From Megaleporinus macrocephalus (Eukaryota > Chordata > Actinopteri > Characiformes > Anostomidae), in NCBI GenBank assembly GCA_021613375.1, contig CM038703.1:17291694-17355693 (forward strand): 64,000 bases of DNA, written 5' to 3'. Position numbers and translations under genes: made by a program. Position 1 is the stretch's first letter, and every line of letters starts with the position of its first letter. Positions 22,164 to 33,022 of the stretch are shown here, one piece after another. The notes beneath the pieces were generated by a model. It was given only the letters and a program-made list of their open reading frames with translations, was not told the origin of the DNA and searched no databases.

Positions 22164-22987
22164 CAGAGATACAGACAAGAGATTAACCGATCAGCGTTTT
22201 TGAGGCCGATTCCGATCTTCAATCATCTTTCAACGCGATTGGCTGATAGCCGATACCGATCGAGGGGCTACATGCCGTGGCGGCGCTACATGCAATTATT
22301 AGCGCAAGCAAGTCATGAAACATGGTGGAAACTGGTTTATTACCATTTTTAATAAGTTCATGTGAAACAGCATAATATTTTTAACTAAATTAGAAGTTGG
22401 TCTATGTGGGAGTAAACCGCTTGATACAGCTCCTGAAGAGCGACATCTGAAAAGTATTTCTACTAGCAACGGCAGAGCGTGGATCCAGGTGGAATATTAA
22501 GCGACAGAATGAGTGTCTTTTACAGCCGAGAAGAGCTGCTTATCTAGAACTATAAACTCAATCACTCCGGCTGTGGTTCCTTTAGCTCTCAGGCTGTTGC
22601 TGCTGCTGTACTGTTCGTACCGGTCAGATCTGGTCTGCATGGTGTTCTGGGATGTTTGTTTTGTGCTAGCTGCGCGTGCTAGCTCTGCTGTTTGCTGATA
22701 CTCACTGTATTCAGCCGCGTGGTGTACACGCCTTTGTCTTTGTCTTGGTTCCCCAACCCGACACATTGATTTTACTAATTTTACAGATGTTACAAACTGC
22801 ACTGGATAAGAGTCACATACACACAACGTTTTCTATCCGCACATGTGCACATTTCCACCTAGTGATGTCATCGATCCGCTCTCGGGATTGGCTAAATTGG
22901 AGAAATATCGGCCAGTCGTCGATCACTTATTTTGATTTAAAATTTGCAGATACCAATACATGGCTGATTGATCCTTCCATCTCTAGT
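22164..22987. mobile_element. hAT-type non-autonomous element
   Basis: The left end CAGAGATACAGACAAGAGAT and right end CCTTCCATCTCTAG are imperfect inverted termini. The sub-terminal regions carry repeated CCGATC/GATCGG-like words (ACCGATCAGCG, GGCCGATTCCGATC, ATCGGCCAGTCG, GGCTGATTGATC), a composition I recall from fish hAT elements. No transposase frame was identified; the 109- and 123-codon frames inside show no hAT domain. No clear 8-bp target duplication was visible, so the exact ends are uncertain. Confidence 0.65.
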
Positions 22988-23358
22988 ACAGACCCTAAAA
23001 TCAGGTTCCTTACCTGTTCTCTTTTTTTGAGTATCATAATCACGTGATCAGTGCCTAATTAATAGCAAGCATGAAGAGCAACTGTCAGACAGTGAAGTCA
23101 GCACGTCGATGAGTAGAAAAATACTAGAAAAAGAGCATGCTTCTTAACATGTGTGGGAAACATTGCTTGATATCAGATGTGGGAAACATTATGCTTTTAA
23201 TCTCTTAATTGAATACAGCAGCATTGGAGACTGTCACTCAAAGTCTATAGCAGGGTTCTCAACAGCCACTCAGTGATATAAAGCACTAACACTGCAAAGC
23301 TACCCCACTAAACAGCCCCATAGTCCTGCACTACACATTCACATAAACACATGTATAT
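22988..23358. other. Unassigned stretch
   Basis: No gene or recognised repeat was seen. The segment GATGTGGGAAACATT (around 23175) repeats the nearby words TGTGTGGGAAACATTG (around 23150), a small local direct repeat. Confidence 0.4.
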
Positions 23359-23570
23359 ATATCATCACTGTCCAAAGCAAAACAAGTATCTCCAAAGTAG
23401 TGACTTAACATTAGAGACAAAACCCAGTCTTCTCTTCCAACGTAAGTTTGTGTAAAAACTATTCTGTTTAAAGCAGTTTTGAAGCAATTCTGAAAGTTTG
23501 ACACAATATAAGCATTCAAATTATGTAGAAAACTAAAACTCACTAAAAAATAGAGATACATGCTTTTCTC
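23359..23570 (+). mobile_element. Foldback MITE, family A, copy 3
   Basis: The left end is ATATCATCACTGTCCAAAGC. The right end keeps only AATAGAGATACATGCTTTTC and lacks the final GGACAG block, where the sequence passes directly into a family B repeat. It is therefore truncated at the junction. Confidence 0.75.
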
Positions 23571-23875
23571 TGGTAGTGGTGTGTTAGTGCATGTTGTGTT
23601 GGTACGAGTGGATCAGACACAGCAGTAACCCACCAATCAAAAATATTCAGCCAGCAGTGTCCTGTAGGCATCGTCCTGGACGACAGACACAAACTGTGCA
23701 GCAACTGATTAGCTGTCGTCTCTGACAAGCTGGACCACCAAAGCAGGCATGTCTAATACAATGGACAGTGATTGGACACAGTGTCACTGCAGTGCTAAGA
23801 ATAATCGACCGCCCATATAATATCTGCTCTGTGGTGGTCTTGCGGTTGTAAAAATACAACCTGCATCTATATGGT
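23571..23875 (+). mobile_element. Palindromic repeat family B, copy 2
   Basis: Left arm words are GTGGTGTGTTAGTGCATG and GAGTGGATCAGACACAGCAG; right arm words are GTGTCACTGCAGTGCTAAGA and TAATATCTGCTCTGTGGTGG. The centre carries ATATTCAGCCAGCAGTGTCC. It abuts the end of a family A element with no spacer. Confidence 0.75.
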
Positions 23876-25452
23876 AAGTGGAGCTGTTCAAATTAACAAT
23901 GAGTGAAGAGTCCAGTATATTTCCAATATATATTTTTAGTTAATTCAGTAACTAATTGGCTCATCATTGCTTCTCTGAATTAAATGTTTGCTGTTGAAAG
24001 GTTCTTTTATGGATTTGCTTTGAATAACTAGTTTAGACACCTGTTTGAAAGAGGGCTCTATTAGTGAACTGCATGCAGGTCTAGATAACAAGATAATATC
24101 ATGTTATTACCTGCTCGTTATTATCACATGTGCTTTTACAAGGGTGTAACACCTGTCCACAGATGATCTCTCTCTCAAGGAAACATAAACTGCAAAAGGA
24201 GTGATACAGCAAAGTGTAAGGAATGTCTCACTTTTAGTGCATCTTTTCCTGGTGATATAACACAATACTGTGAAACGTGGCTGTTAAAGTTATTTAAAAT
24301 GCCTCTGCACAATGTCACCGAGTGACATCGTCTTCTCCTCTTCTCTCGTCAGCTTCCAAAACCAAACATTCTCCTGAATTACCTGCCAGAGCCTTCTTCT
24401 TTTCCCTCTCATGTGTAAATTAGGCCTGTTTGTTTAAGCGCGCACCGGAGAATCTTCGGCAATCATATCTGCTCTCGCTCACTGCCTCATATCATCCTGT
24501 CAGCTGTCAACATGCCTCTCGCCTCAAAGCGAGGCAGAGCCAGCTAAACAAATATGACATCTCCATCGGTCCAGTTTGAAGAGAAAGAGACCGTTTCACA
24601 TCTTAATGACTCATCAGGTGATGGAGGCGAGGCTGTCAGTCTCATCACAGAAGCATGCGGATAGACAGCTGAGTTAGAAATGGCGACATTTAGATGAGCC
24701 ATGATTGTGCCAGTGAGAGACTGCAGCTTTTTTCCATATCAGTCAAATCATTAAAGGCGGCTTTGCGAGCGCCATGGTTTTCAGTCATCATGGAGGGATC
24801 TGATGCAGTGTATGTTTTCAAATTTCAGCATCTTCAGGCGGCAAAGCACAACACACATCTTTGAGTATTTTTAGATAGGTGCGGAGCGCTAAGCCGTGCA
24901 CCAGTTGTTCCCTTTCAATGAACCGAAGTGAACCGTATTTGACATAAAGCTTAGAGCTTGAGAAAGAACAGTTATTTTCATTTCAGCCGCCCTGCAATGG
25001 AGCCAGGTATGACTCAAGGCTAAGCAGGTAGGCCTGAAGCAGTGCTTTGATCAGCAGCAAGACCTAAGACAGCCGTGCGCTGATGATGAAAACAAGTTAT
25101 GTAGCACTGTCCTCCACCCTGGCATGACACAGCTCTATAAAGCAGCCCTTCCACCAGCACTCAATAAAACGAGAGAAACACTAGAGATTACTGCCCCATT
25201 TTTAGAAGGCTGAAATCAGACAATACATAACCTTTGGGTGGCTGGAGAGCAGAGCCAATATATGTGTGTGCATGGGGGGTGGGGTGTGCAAGGGGGTGGC
25301 GTGTTTTTCAGAACAAAAATGTTCTGAAAAACACACTTTGCTAACCTGCAATGAGAGGACCAACCACATGACCCTGGCCTTGTTTTTTTTTTTTTACAAT
25401 AGCTGTTTTTTATACTATATAAGAAAAACATTTTGATACATGTACATAATAC
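23876..25452. other. Low-repeat stretch, part possibly conserved
   Basis: No gene was recognised. From about 24300 to 25130 the sequence is balanced in composition and free of recognisable repeats, with words such as CAACATGCCTCTCGCCTCAA and CTTAATGACTCATCAGGTGA (which contains an AP-1-like TGACTCA). This is a candidate conserved noncoding region, by inference only. A perfect hairpin lies at 25301-25334. Confidence 0.4.
25301..25334. repeat. Perfect 15-bp inverted repeat, 4-base loop
   Basis: GTGTTTTTCAGAACA (25301-25315), loop AAAA, then TGTTCTGAAAAACAC (25320-25334). All 15 pairs match. No transposon context was recognised, although a G-rich run precedes it and a T-rich run follows at 25383-25395. 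Confidence 0.95.
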
Positions 25453-26060
25453 ATATCGTCACTGTCCAATAAAAGTATCTCCAAAATTTTTACATTACAG
25501 GAGAGTCCAAAACCCTTGATCCTGCTTTACTCAGCATTGCTGATGACACTGCGTTTACACTGTTTACTTCTACCTCTACCAAATACTACCTCAGTAACTG
25601 CTGTGTGTATGTATGTTATCTGACTCTGTAAACTCACAGATCAATGTTAAATATCTCTGCACTTTATTCCACTATCTCATGTTTAGAAACAAGTGTTGTG
25701 CCAGTGCCGATCTGTTCTGATTACTGTGTATAATGTTTGTTTAATTTATTGTATTTATTGTTTCTAGTTCATTTTTTCTGCCCACTTACGTCTGCACGTC
25801 TGCACGTCTGCACTTTGTATTCTTTGTTCCTTGCTTTACCATGTGGTTCCTGGAGGAACATGATTTCACTCCACTGTGTACTTGAACGTAGATGGAATGA
25901 CAATAAAAGTTTCTTGACTTGACTTGATTTTGGAGCATTTCTATTGGTCCATTCATCATATAATTTTAAAACAATGTCAATGGCAGCTGTTACTTTCAAA
26001 TGGAGTGGAAAGAATCAACAAAAATGGATATACATCTTTTTCTTTGGACAGCAACGATAT
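25453..26060 (+). mobile_element. Foldback MITE, family A, copy 4, split by an insertion
   Basis: The left part, CATATCGTCACTGTCCAATA to about 25520, breaks off after GGAGAGTCCAAAACCCTTGA. The right part resumes at about 25926 with TTTTGGAGCATTTCTATTGG and ends CTTTGGACAGCAACGATATG. About 405 bp of LINE-type 3' sequence lies between. The family core AATGTAAGTCAATG is missing at the break, so the insertion came with loss of target sequence, or the loss followed later. Confidence 0.8.
25521..25925 (+). mobile_element. 5'-truncated LINE 3' end nested in a family A MITE
   Basis: The segment ends with AATGACAATAAAAGTTTCTT followed by a GACTT-type short tail repeat (CTTGACTTGACTTGA). It includes GTGGTTCCTGGAGGAACATG and TTTCACTCCACTGTGTACTT, which I recall as the 3' untranslated end of teleost CR1/L2-like non-LTR retrotransposons. 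An internal triplicate GTCTGCAC lies at about 25791-25814. No reverse-transcriptase codons remain. Confidence 0.65.
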
Positions 26061-26088
26061 GGGACATTATTATCATAGAAATGTGTAA

Positions 26089-26278
26089 AACAAGACAATG
26101 CAGTGACAATGATCGTGATGGTGGGTTAGGGTGTGTTGCGCCAGTACGAGAGACACAAGCAGCACAGCTGTGTCTGATCCACTCATACCAGTGCAACACT
26201 AACGCACCAATGCAGTGCTAAGACTAATCTGGCACCCAAATAATATCTGCTCTGTAGTGGTCATGTGGGGGTCTTCAC
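26089..26278 (+). mobile_element. Palindromic repeat family B, copy 3, centre deleted
   Basis: It starts ACAATGCAGTGACAATGATC, passes GGTTAGGGTGTGTTGCGCCA, and reaches the opposite arm directly (CTGTGTCTGATCCACTCATA, then TAATATCTGCTCTGTAGTGG). The spacer part of the palindrome is lost, leaving the two arms close together. It starts 29 bp after the end of a family A copy. Confidence 0.7.
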
Positions 26279-29200
26279 CATTAAGGAGTAGGGTAAACAG
26301 TATTTTTAATGTATTTAAAAATAGCAGCTGCCATTTAATGTATGCCCACATTTCACAACATAAGGTCCTACAATATTTACAATCCAATTTTGTTCCGTTT
26401 TTTTTTTGTCAGACAGCAATGACAATGGAGATGTTTAGCACATATAATTGTATGTATAAAATTAATGTGCGGCATGTGTATGATGTTGCATCCTTACAAG
26501 GATATAAAAACAAAGCTCTTGGTTTGCGGCGGTGTGTATGTGTGTGTCCGTAGTGTTTGCACGTCTGCAGTATATGACAGGGTCGTTGTTGACCAGTGTC
26601 CCTGTCTCGTCCTGCAGACTGATAAATCATTGCTCCCCAGCCTAAAGCCTTAATCCTACAGGAGTCAAACGCAGCCTCACAAAACCTGCAGCAGCAGGCC
26701 ACTGAAAGCACTGAAACTCTCGGGCAGATTGAGCTAATCTTTCCCTCTCAGGCCATGGAGATTCACTTCGACTTGCTGAACGAACTGTAGATTTTAAGGA
26801 ACGCTTTGAGGTGGGTAATGGGAAAAGTGCAAATGGAAAAAAAAGAAAAACAGATTACTCCCTGTCTAGCCCTACAAGACCCCGATCTCAGATATTCTTA
26901 CTCTCTCTTTTTGTTGGTTTTGGAGTACAATTACTTTGCTCATCTTAAATTGCTTACAAGGTGATTCTAAATGCGCAAGATGCATAGGCCTATTTCAAGA
27001 AATCTGATAAAGTGCATCATCAGTCTACTGGATTAATGGCGGGGAATCAGTGGCGATTAGGAGAAACTCTGAATAATGGATAAACCCTTGATATACGCAC
27101 CCATGCTTAAATACAATAAACCCCCAAAGTCACAATCATTTATTTCTACCCAAGCCATGTTTGTCATCACTTTTTGTAACGTGAAGCTTTTGTGAGACTT
27201 TCCAGAATTTTCCAGGATCCAGGGGGGCGAAATATAATCCAGATCAAAAAGACTCCAGACTCCCCCAAATTTAAGCAGCTTTCTGAAGAAGCTTATATAT
27301 GCTACCCGTGTCTGATAGTGAGATTAGCCAGCCGGCTAAATGGTTTTCTTAATTCCCCCCTGATACGAGTTTATTGAAGGCTTAGGAAAAGGGGAAAATC
27401 ATGAAACTCAAAATGCAAGTACCAACCCGTCGCGTTTTCCCCAACCAAATTCATTTGTGACCTCTAAAGCAACCCTGTTTGTAGCATTTGTACAATCTGA
27501 TAGCACTACTCATAATAAAAAGTGCATTCGGGACGAAAAAAAAAAAGAAAAGTCTTTCGTCCACTCCTGGCTTCTTTAACTGAATCAGCTATACCTAGCA
27601 GGCTAGCGTGTACCTTGGCAGAGTGTGCTAACAGCATACTAAACCTGCCACTCTTTTAAGTTTTACTGATAGCACCTTCAAACACTCCAGCTCACTTACA
27701 ACCTATATATGCTGACAGCATACTGAAACGGTTAGCCTCTTTTCTTCACTACACCATACTGTGCAGTGTAGCACCGTTATTTAAGCATCAGCTTGAGTCG
27801 CCTTGCTTCAATAGCATGCTAACGTTACTGGCTGTCAAAATGGCTGAATTAATAATCCGCACACTGTCAGCGTTAGCATCATCAAGAGCTCGTTATGTTT
27901 CTGAAGTGATGCACAAAAGTGTTTTACATTTTCATTTTCATTAGACACCATCTGCTTACTTTAAGGCGAAGCATGAAAACTCCATTAAAGTCCCTAAGCT
28001 ACAAACTTTTGTGGAAGTGGAGTCGCTATGGGAGCCACTTTAAACCTACTCATAATGGTCAAGTGTTAGGTTTATAACTGACAGCTGCCCTCCATTTCCA
28101 CTACGTTGGCAGTTGCTGCCTTTTAATACGTCAGCACCTGTGCTGCTCTGCTGTGCAATCTACTTATCATCATACTGATGCGAGTTATGCTGCTCAGACC
28201 AGTACAGTGTGTGTGTGCATGTTCATTTCCCGTTTGCTTCCCCAGCAAGTTCAAGGGTAATGTGGCACTCCGTGGCCTTACAAGTGGAAATGAAAGCTGG
28301 AGGGAAATTACGCAGAGAAAGATACGGGGAGAGAGATAAATAGATTGTGGGAGGATAAAAGAAAACAGAGGTAGGGACCAGAAACATTTTTCAGCAAAAC
28401 CCAGCCGTTTCTTATGACGCCAAGACGCGCTCCAAGAACCACAGACCAGTCTTGTTATAAATATACGTCAGAAAAAGAATTCTTAGTGATGTAAGTCAGA
28501 ACCACGAAATAGTTGGCCCTGCTCGTGAAAAAGCCACAAGCAACAAAGAAACCCTGCATAGCAACATGCCTCTTACTCCTGAAAATGAAGGAGGATTAGT
28601 CTAGCGTTGGCCGGAGATGACTTCCATGGTATCTCGCCAGCGTTCGAGACCATGCTAAACAATGAACTGCCTATACTGTGAACGAGAAAGAATGCAGGGT
28701 CATCGAAGAAGGAAAACCAAACCACAACTGCTCAGCTCAGAACCCTTTTCCCCCCTCTAGTAAGCCGCATTCCCTCTTGGCAAAAGAAAAACGAACGCCC
28801 CGAGCCAAACAGCAAAACAAATGTAAGTACCACAAAGCACGCAGGCGGACGATGGCAAGATGTTGTTTGACTGGACTTGTGGTGAGGATGTGGCTAAGGA
28901 GTAGAAGCCGTTGCGCAGAGCCTGGCAGAAGTGGGGGGGAGAGATTAGCAGATTGGCTTTTATTTCCTGTATGAGGAGTTGAGACCCCTGCGGTGGCCAG
29001 GCGGACCCTTCGCTGGACATCCTCATAACACCTTAATGAAAGGTGGTGGCATGGGCAAGGTGTGCGGGGCGGGCAGTATTATCACAGCATAGGGGGAAAT
29101 GAAAGTCCACTGTGAGCCTGTCTAATCTCAGTATAGTCGGAGGCAAAGCCAATAAGGATTTGGTAATAAAGGTCTGGGCTGGGATGAATGGGAGGAGGCA

Positions 29201-30424
29201 CAGAGAGCATGCTGCAATCATGCCCCCGGCCACCTCAATGTGGCAGGAGACAGAGATTAACAACAACGAAGGCGCACACACAGACACACAAACAAACAAC
29301 ACAAAAACGCTGCCTCCATCTGATAGCCAGGTAAATTACTGATGAGACAATCAGACAAATCAGATTTTTTAAAGCAATATTAAACATTGGTTACACTTTT
29401 AGATAAGTATGATGCTATGTTTAGACATTTTTCTAATGAAATACTTAAAAACCAAGCTATCTACTCATTCAACAGTAAATAATGATTTTGTTTTGATCAT
29501 TTAATGCCACTTTAAGGGTTCTAATTTGACAAATTATACATTTACACACATTCATATAGAGTCAGGAAGAGGTTTCTTTCTCTTTGGTGTGTTAAATGAT
29601 GCATAAGCTACTTTGCCTGCTATGATTTAAAGGGGACTTATTTTCCTGTTTACTCACTGAAAAGGTTAAGTCGTAACCAAAGTCATGCAGAGCGGTTTAA
29701 AGTGCAATGCCATGTTCTAGAGAATTATTTAGTAAGAATTATTTGTAGTGGTAGTGATCAGAACCTGACAAAATTTAATGTCTCTCAAACTGCTCTATCA
29801 CAGAACATTAGTACATGAAAAGGCTGCTTGATGCCAGAGACATTGTTTTATAAATACTTATAGAAAGAGCTTGTTTTGGCCTAAAAATAATTTTAAAAAT
29901 GAATTTATAGTAGACGGGCACATGCAGGGTGCTTTAAGACACAACAGACGAACAGAAGAATTTTTATAATTACCAACATTATCTGCACATTTACACTTCA
30001 GAGGGTCAGAGACTGAAGACCCGTGTAGACTGATTGATATTTTTGGATAATAATTAAAATGACTATATCTATGTATAAGGCATCACCACTGCAAACATGT
30101 TTGTTTTTCTAGAACAGAGCATTTCAAAATAATCCCCCCTGAATGACATTGTTTACATATTAATACTGAATCAGCCGATGCAGTAATAGAAAAAAAAAGA
30201 AACGATGTAATTTTCCTGAATATTGTTAAAGTGGGGCACTTACATTCATTTAAGCCTCAATATTTACATGAGTTTATACTTCAGTAATCAAAAATCATTA
30301 CTGAGGTAAGTGATATTGATATTTCATCTGTATTAGTTTTAAGAAAATTTTTTATGTTGTAACGATTCAATGTAAGATGAAGAAGAGGTTTTAAGTTAAG
30401 TGCGGTTGATTATTTATTAAGTGC
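26279..30424. other. Long unassigned stretch
   Basis: About 4.1 kb with no gene or transposon that I can identify. The part at 28560-29340 is more GC-balanced and contains a plus-strand frame of 98 codons (28678-28974), but it has no recognisable domain and an overlapping minus frame, so no gene is called. A poly(A)-like run lies at 27536-27551. Confidence 0.4.
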
Positions 30425-30539
30425 ATTTATCATGAAACCTTCACAGGATACAAAAAGCAGCTGTTGTGTTAAAATTATATAGAAAAATGAAAATCGTCAA
30501 AAATGGAGATCCATGTTTTCTTTGGACAGCGACAATATG
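30425..30539 (+). mobile_element. Foldback MITE, family A, right half only (copy 5)
   Basis: It begins in the family core at TTTATCATGAAACCTTCACA and runs to the right end TTTTCTTTGGACAGCGACAA. The left inverted end is absent. The right end is one of the best preserved. Confidence 0.75.
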
Positions 30540-31191
30540 AGAGAAATGTTGAAAACAATATAGAAGAAATAAAGAGAAAAAAAGCTTTAAATGTTACACG
30601 TATGGAAGTGACATATCAAAGTACAGGGAAAATCTAGAATTTAATTTCAAATAACTTGTATGTTTTACTAGCCTAAGCCTAGTTTTGAACTACACAACAT
30701 TCTGTATGCGCATGTAGACCAGTACCAAGTTTAGCCCCTGTCTGGGAAACAAACCATCAGTCTTTAGAGGTTATTTAAACTTTTGTATAAATTACTTTTT
30801 CCATTTTGTATATTTCTTCCCTCAACTAAATGGGCAAAAAAGAAGGCCACATACGCTTAAAGACACAATGATGGATGGCTCTGTCCCCATGCTCTGGCTC
30901 AACAAGCTATGTTTAGCAGTTAAGTGGGGGTCATGGTGGGGTCATGCCCTCAGAGAAGCCGGAAGACACTGTTTACTGCTCGGCTGTGTGTGCCCATATG
31001 CTGGTTATTATGCTGGTATGCAGGGTTATATCAGGTTACTGCCAAACCGCTCATTTATCACAGGGCTACGATAAACAGCAGACACCACGTCAGTTGCAAT
31101 TAGAAGCACTGGTGTAAGAGACGAATCTCAAGGCCTTATCTAGGGTCAGTCTATGAAAATGAAATGGATTATTATAAATGTTAGTGTAAAT
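30540..31191. other. Unassigned stretch
   Basis: No recognised gene or repeat. The 68-codon frame at 30868-31074 has no known motif. Confidence 0.4.
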
Positions 31192-31421
31192 ACAATATTG
31201 TCGATGTCCAAAGAAAAACTAGTGTCTCCAAAATGGTAATTTTACAGGAGAGGCCAAAAACTTTCTTAACTTTCAATGTAAGTCAATGGAACCAGAATGT
31301 TTCCAATGTTATTTTGAAGCATTTCTATTGGTCCATTCATCAATTTTTTTTAGAAAATGTAAAGGCCAACTGTCATGTTCAAAGGATGAAGATTTGTTTT
31401 TCTTGGGGCAGCGATTATATA
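31192..31421 (+). mobile_element. Foldback MITE, family A, copy 6
   Basis: Nearly full length. The left end is AATATTGTCGATGTCCAAAG, the core TTTCAATGTAAGTCAATGGA is intact, TTTCTATTGGTCCATTCATC follows, and the right end is TTTCTTGGGGCAGCGATTAT. Confidence 0.8.
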
Positions 31422-31757
31422 TTTTATTGATAGTGGACTTTTTGCATGGGTAGTTATCTGAATATTGAACTCTATTGTGTTACTATTAGGTTAGTGACTG
31501 AAACTATTAGGTTAGTGTTCTAGAAGCAATACGCTTTGCTAAGCAAAAGCATTACTTGCAACTGAGGATGGCAAGCAGCAGTCTACGTCTGGGCTGTAAT
31601 CGTGGAATGGGAATAAGCATTATTAGTGGTAATACATCATTGAGAATCTTTTACAGTCTAAGCTAGACACCTTCCCATGATTCGAAAGTGGAAATCTTCC
31701 TATAATGCATAAAAAATACAATCAGTTACAACCAGCATGCATTGCGCTAGACAGACA
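31422..31757. other. Unassigned stretch
   Basis: No gene was seen. A small direct repeat of CTATTAGGTTAGTG occurs at about 31485 and 31505. Confidence 0.4.
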
Positions 31758-31905
31758 CTCTTACAGTTTACATGTACACAGGTAGGTGAAGGTAATGTTA
31801 GGAGTCTTGCCCAAAGACTCTTACTGGTGTAGTGTAGGGTGGATGCCTGGGTGGGGAATCGAACCCCAGCCTACAACATTGTTGATCAATGAGTTGATTA
31901 GCATT
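31758..31905 (-). mobile_element. tRNA-derived SINE fragment
   Basis: On the minus strand the segment carries GGGGTTCGATTCCCC (31853-31867), which matches the tRNA T-arm / pol III B box. It is followed by CACCCAGGCATCCACC and AGTAAGAGTCTTTGGGCAAG, a SINE body I recall from ostariophysan fish. A cloverleaf cannot be closed, and no clear A box lies at the right spacing, so this is a SINE relic and not a tRNA gene. Confidence 0.7.
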
Positions 31906-32146
31906 AGTCAAATTCTGTTTTCTGTATGAAAGAAGTTTCTGAATAAGAAATTCTCTTAATACATCTGTTTATAAGCTCTAAGAGCTTTTAATGAATCTGA
32001 AGTCAAATTTAGACCCAACAAATTTAGCCATTTATCTTTCCTTCTGGCAGCTACCCTTATTTTTGATACTGCATGACCCTGACGACAATTTAGTAAAAAG
32101 TAGCCAGTGAGTACCGTGCTGCTCCACTGAGGAATTGTGTTTATAG
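31906..32146. other. Unassigned stretch
   Basis: AT-rich, with no features recognised. Confidence 0.4.
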
Positions 32147-33022
32147 TTACTGCTCAATGCCATGACCTAAAATGCCCTCAAAACACCAGTATTTTAAAAC
32201 CTTTAGCATCAATAGTGAGTTGCTTCCTCCCATCGTGGCTATGACAACCTGCACAAGATTTTGGAGAGTGTCTGAGAGAATTTGTGCCTGTTCAAGCAAA
32301 TGAGCATGTACCTGAAAACAGTGATGATGTTCCTGCACACAAAACTCATCAAACCATGTGTTTGAGTTCGCTTTCTGCACAGGGGCGTACTCAGTCTCTT
32401 CTCGAGACTGCCACAAAGTTGCAAAGTTTATAGTTCTGTCATATATGTTTGTACGCTGTTGCGTTAACATTACCACTGGAACTAAACAGGTCCAAACCCT
32501 AAAAAACAGCCCCAGACCATTACACTTCCCCCCTTAAATGTTACTGATAGCACTATGCATACTGGTACATACCACTCTCCAGATGTGTGCTTTACACCAC
32601 TCCAGGTGACACATGGCATTGTGCATAGTGATCTTAGACCTGTATGCAGCTACTCTGACGTGGAAACCCATTTTATGAAGTGCCAGATGCACCTTTCTCG
32701 TGTGGCGATGTTACTTCTGAGACTTTGGAACTGTAGTGATGCAGAGTGATGCAATAGAGGATCAGCCATTGTTACACATTAAACACTTCAGTATTCTGTT
32801 TTTTACAGTAATAATACCTGCAGTTGCAGATCTAGCAGGGAAATGTGACATTATGACTGGACAAAGTTTAAAGTCACTGAGCTCTGCAGAACACCGAAAA
32901 TTTGCAGATGAAGATTGCATAAATATGTTCTTGATTGTATACACTTGTATGCAGAGGGTGTGGCTAAAGCACCTGAACTCAGCAATTAGAAGGGGTGTCC
33001 ATATACTATATGGCCTATGCAA
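32147..33022 (-). pseudogene. Tc1-like transposase relic, minus strand
   Basis: Reading the minus strand from about 33022, the end has GGCCATATAGTATATGGACA, the inverted-terminus type of a fish Tc1 subfamily. The transposase region then follows in decayed form. Near 32300-32400 the motif NTWFDEF (KTWFDEF in relatives) is legible. The C-terminus ILSDTLQNLVQVVIATMGGS is in the frame at 32147-32476. CAGGGCTGTTTTTTAGGG-type sequence (the GCFF block) sits near 32500. The subfamily resembles the relic at 4321-4860. Multiple frameshifts make it nonfunctional, and the partner terminus on the low-coordinate side was not found. Confidence 0.75.

Noticed and set aside
28678..28974. Plus-strand frame of 98 codons
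   Set aside because: No known motif, and an overlapping minus frame of similar length suggests composition and not coding.
31853..31867. tRNA gene suggested by a T-arm/B-box sequence
   Set aside because: No closing acceptor stem or anticodon arm can be drawn, and the downstream body matches a SINE.
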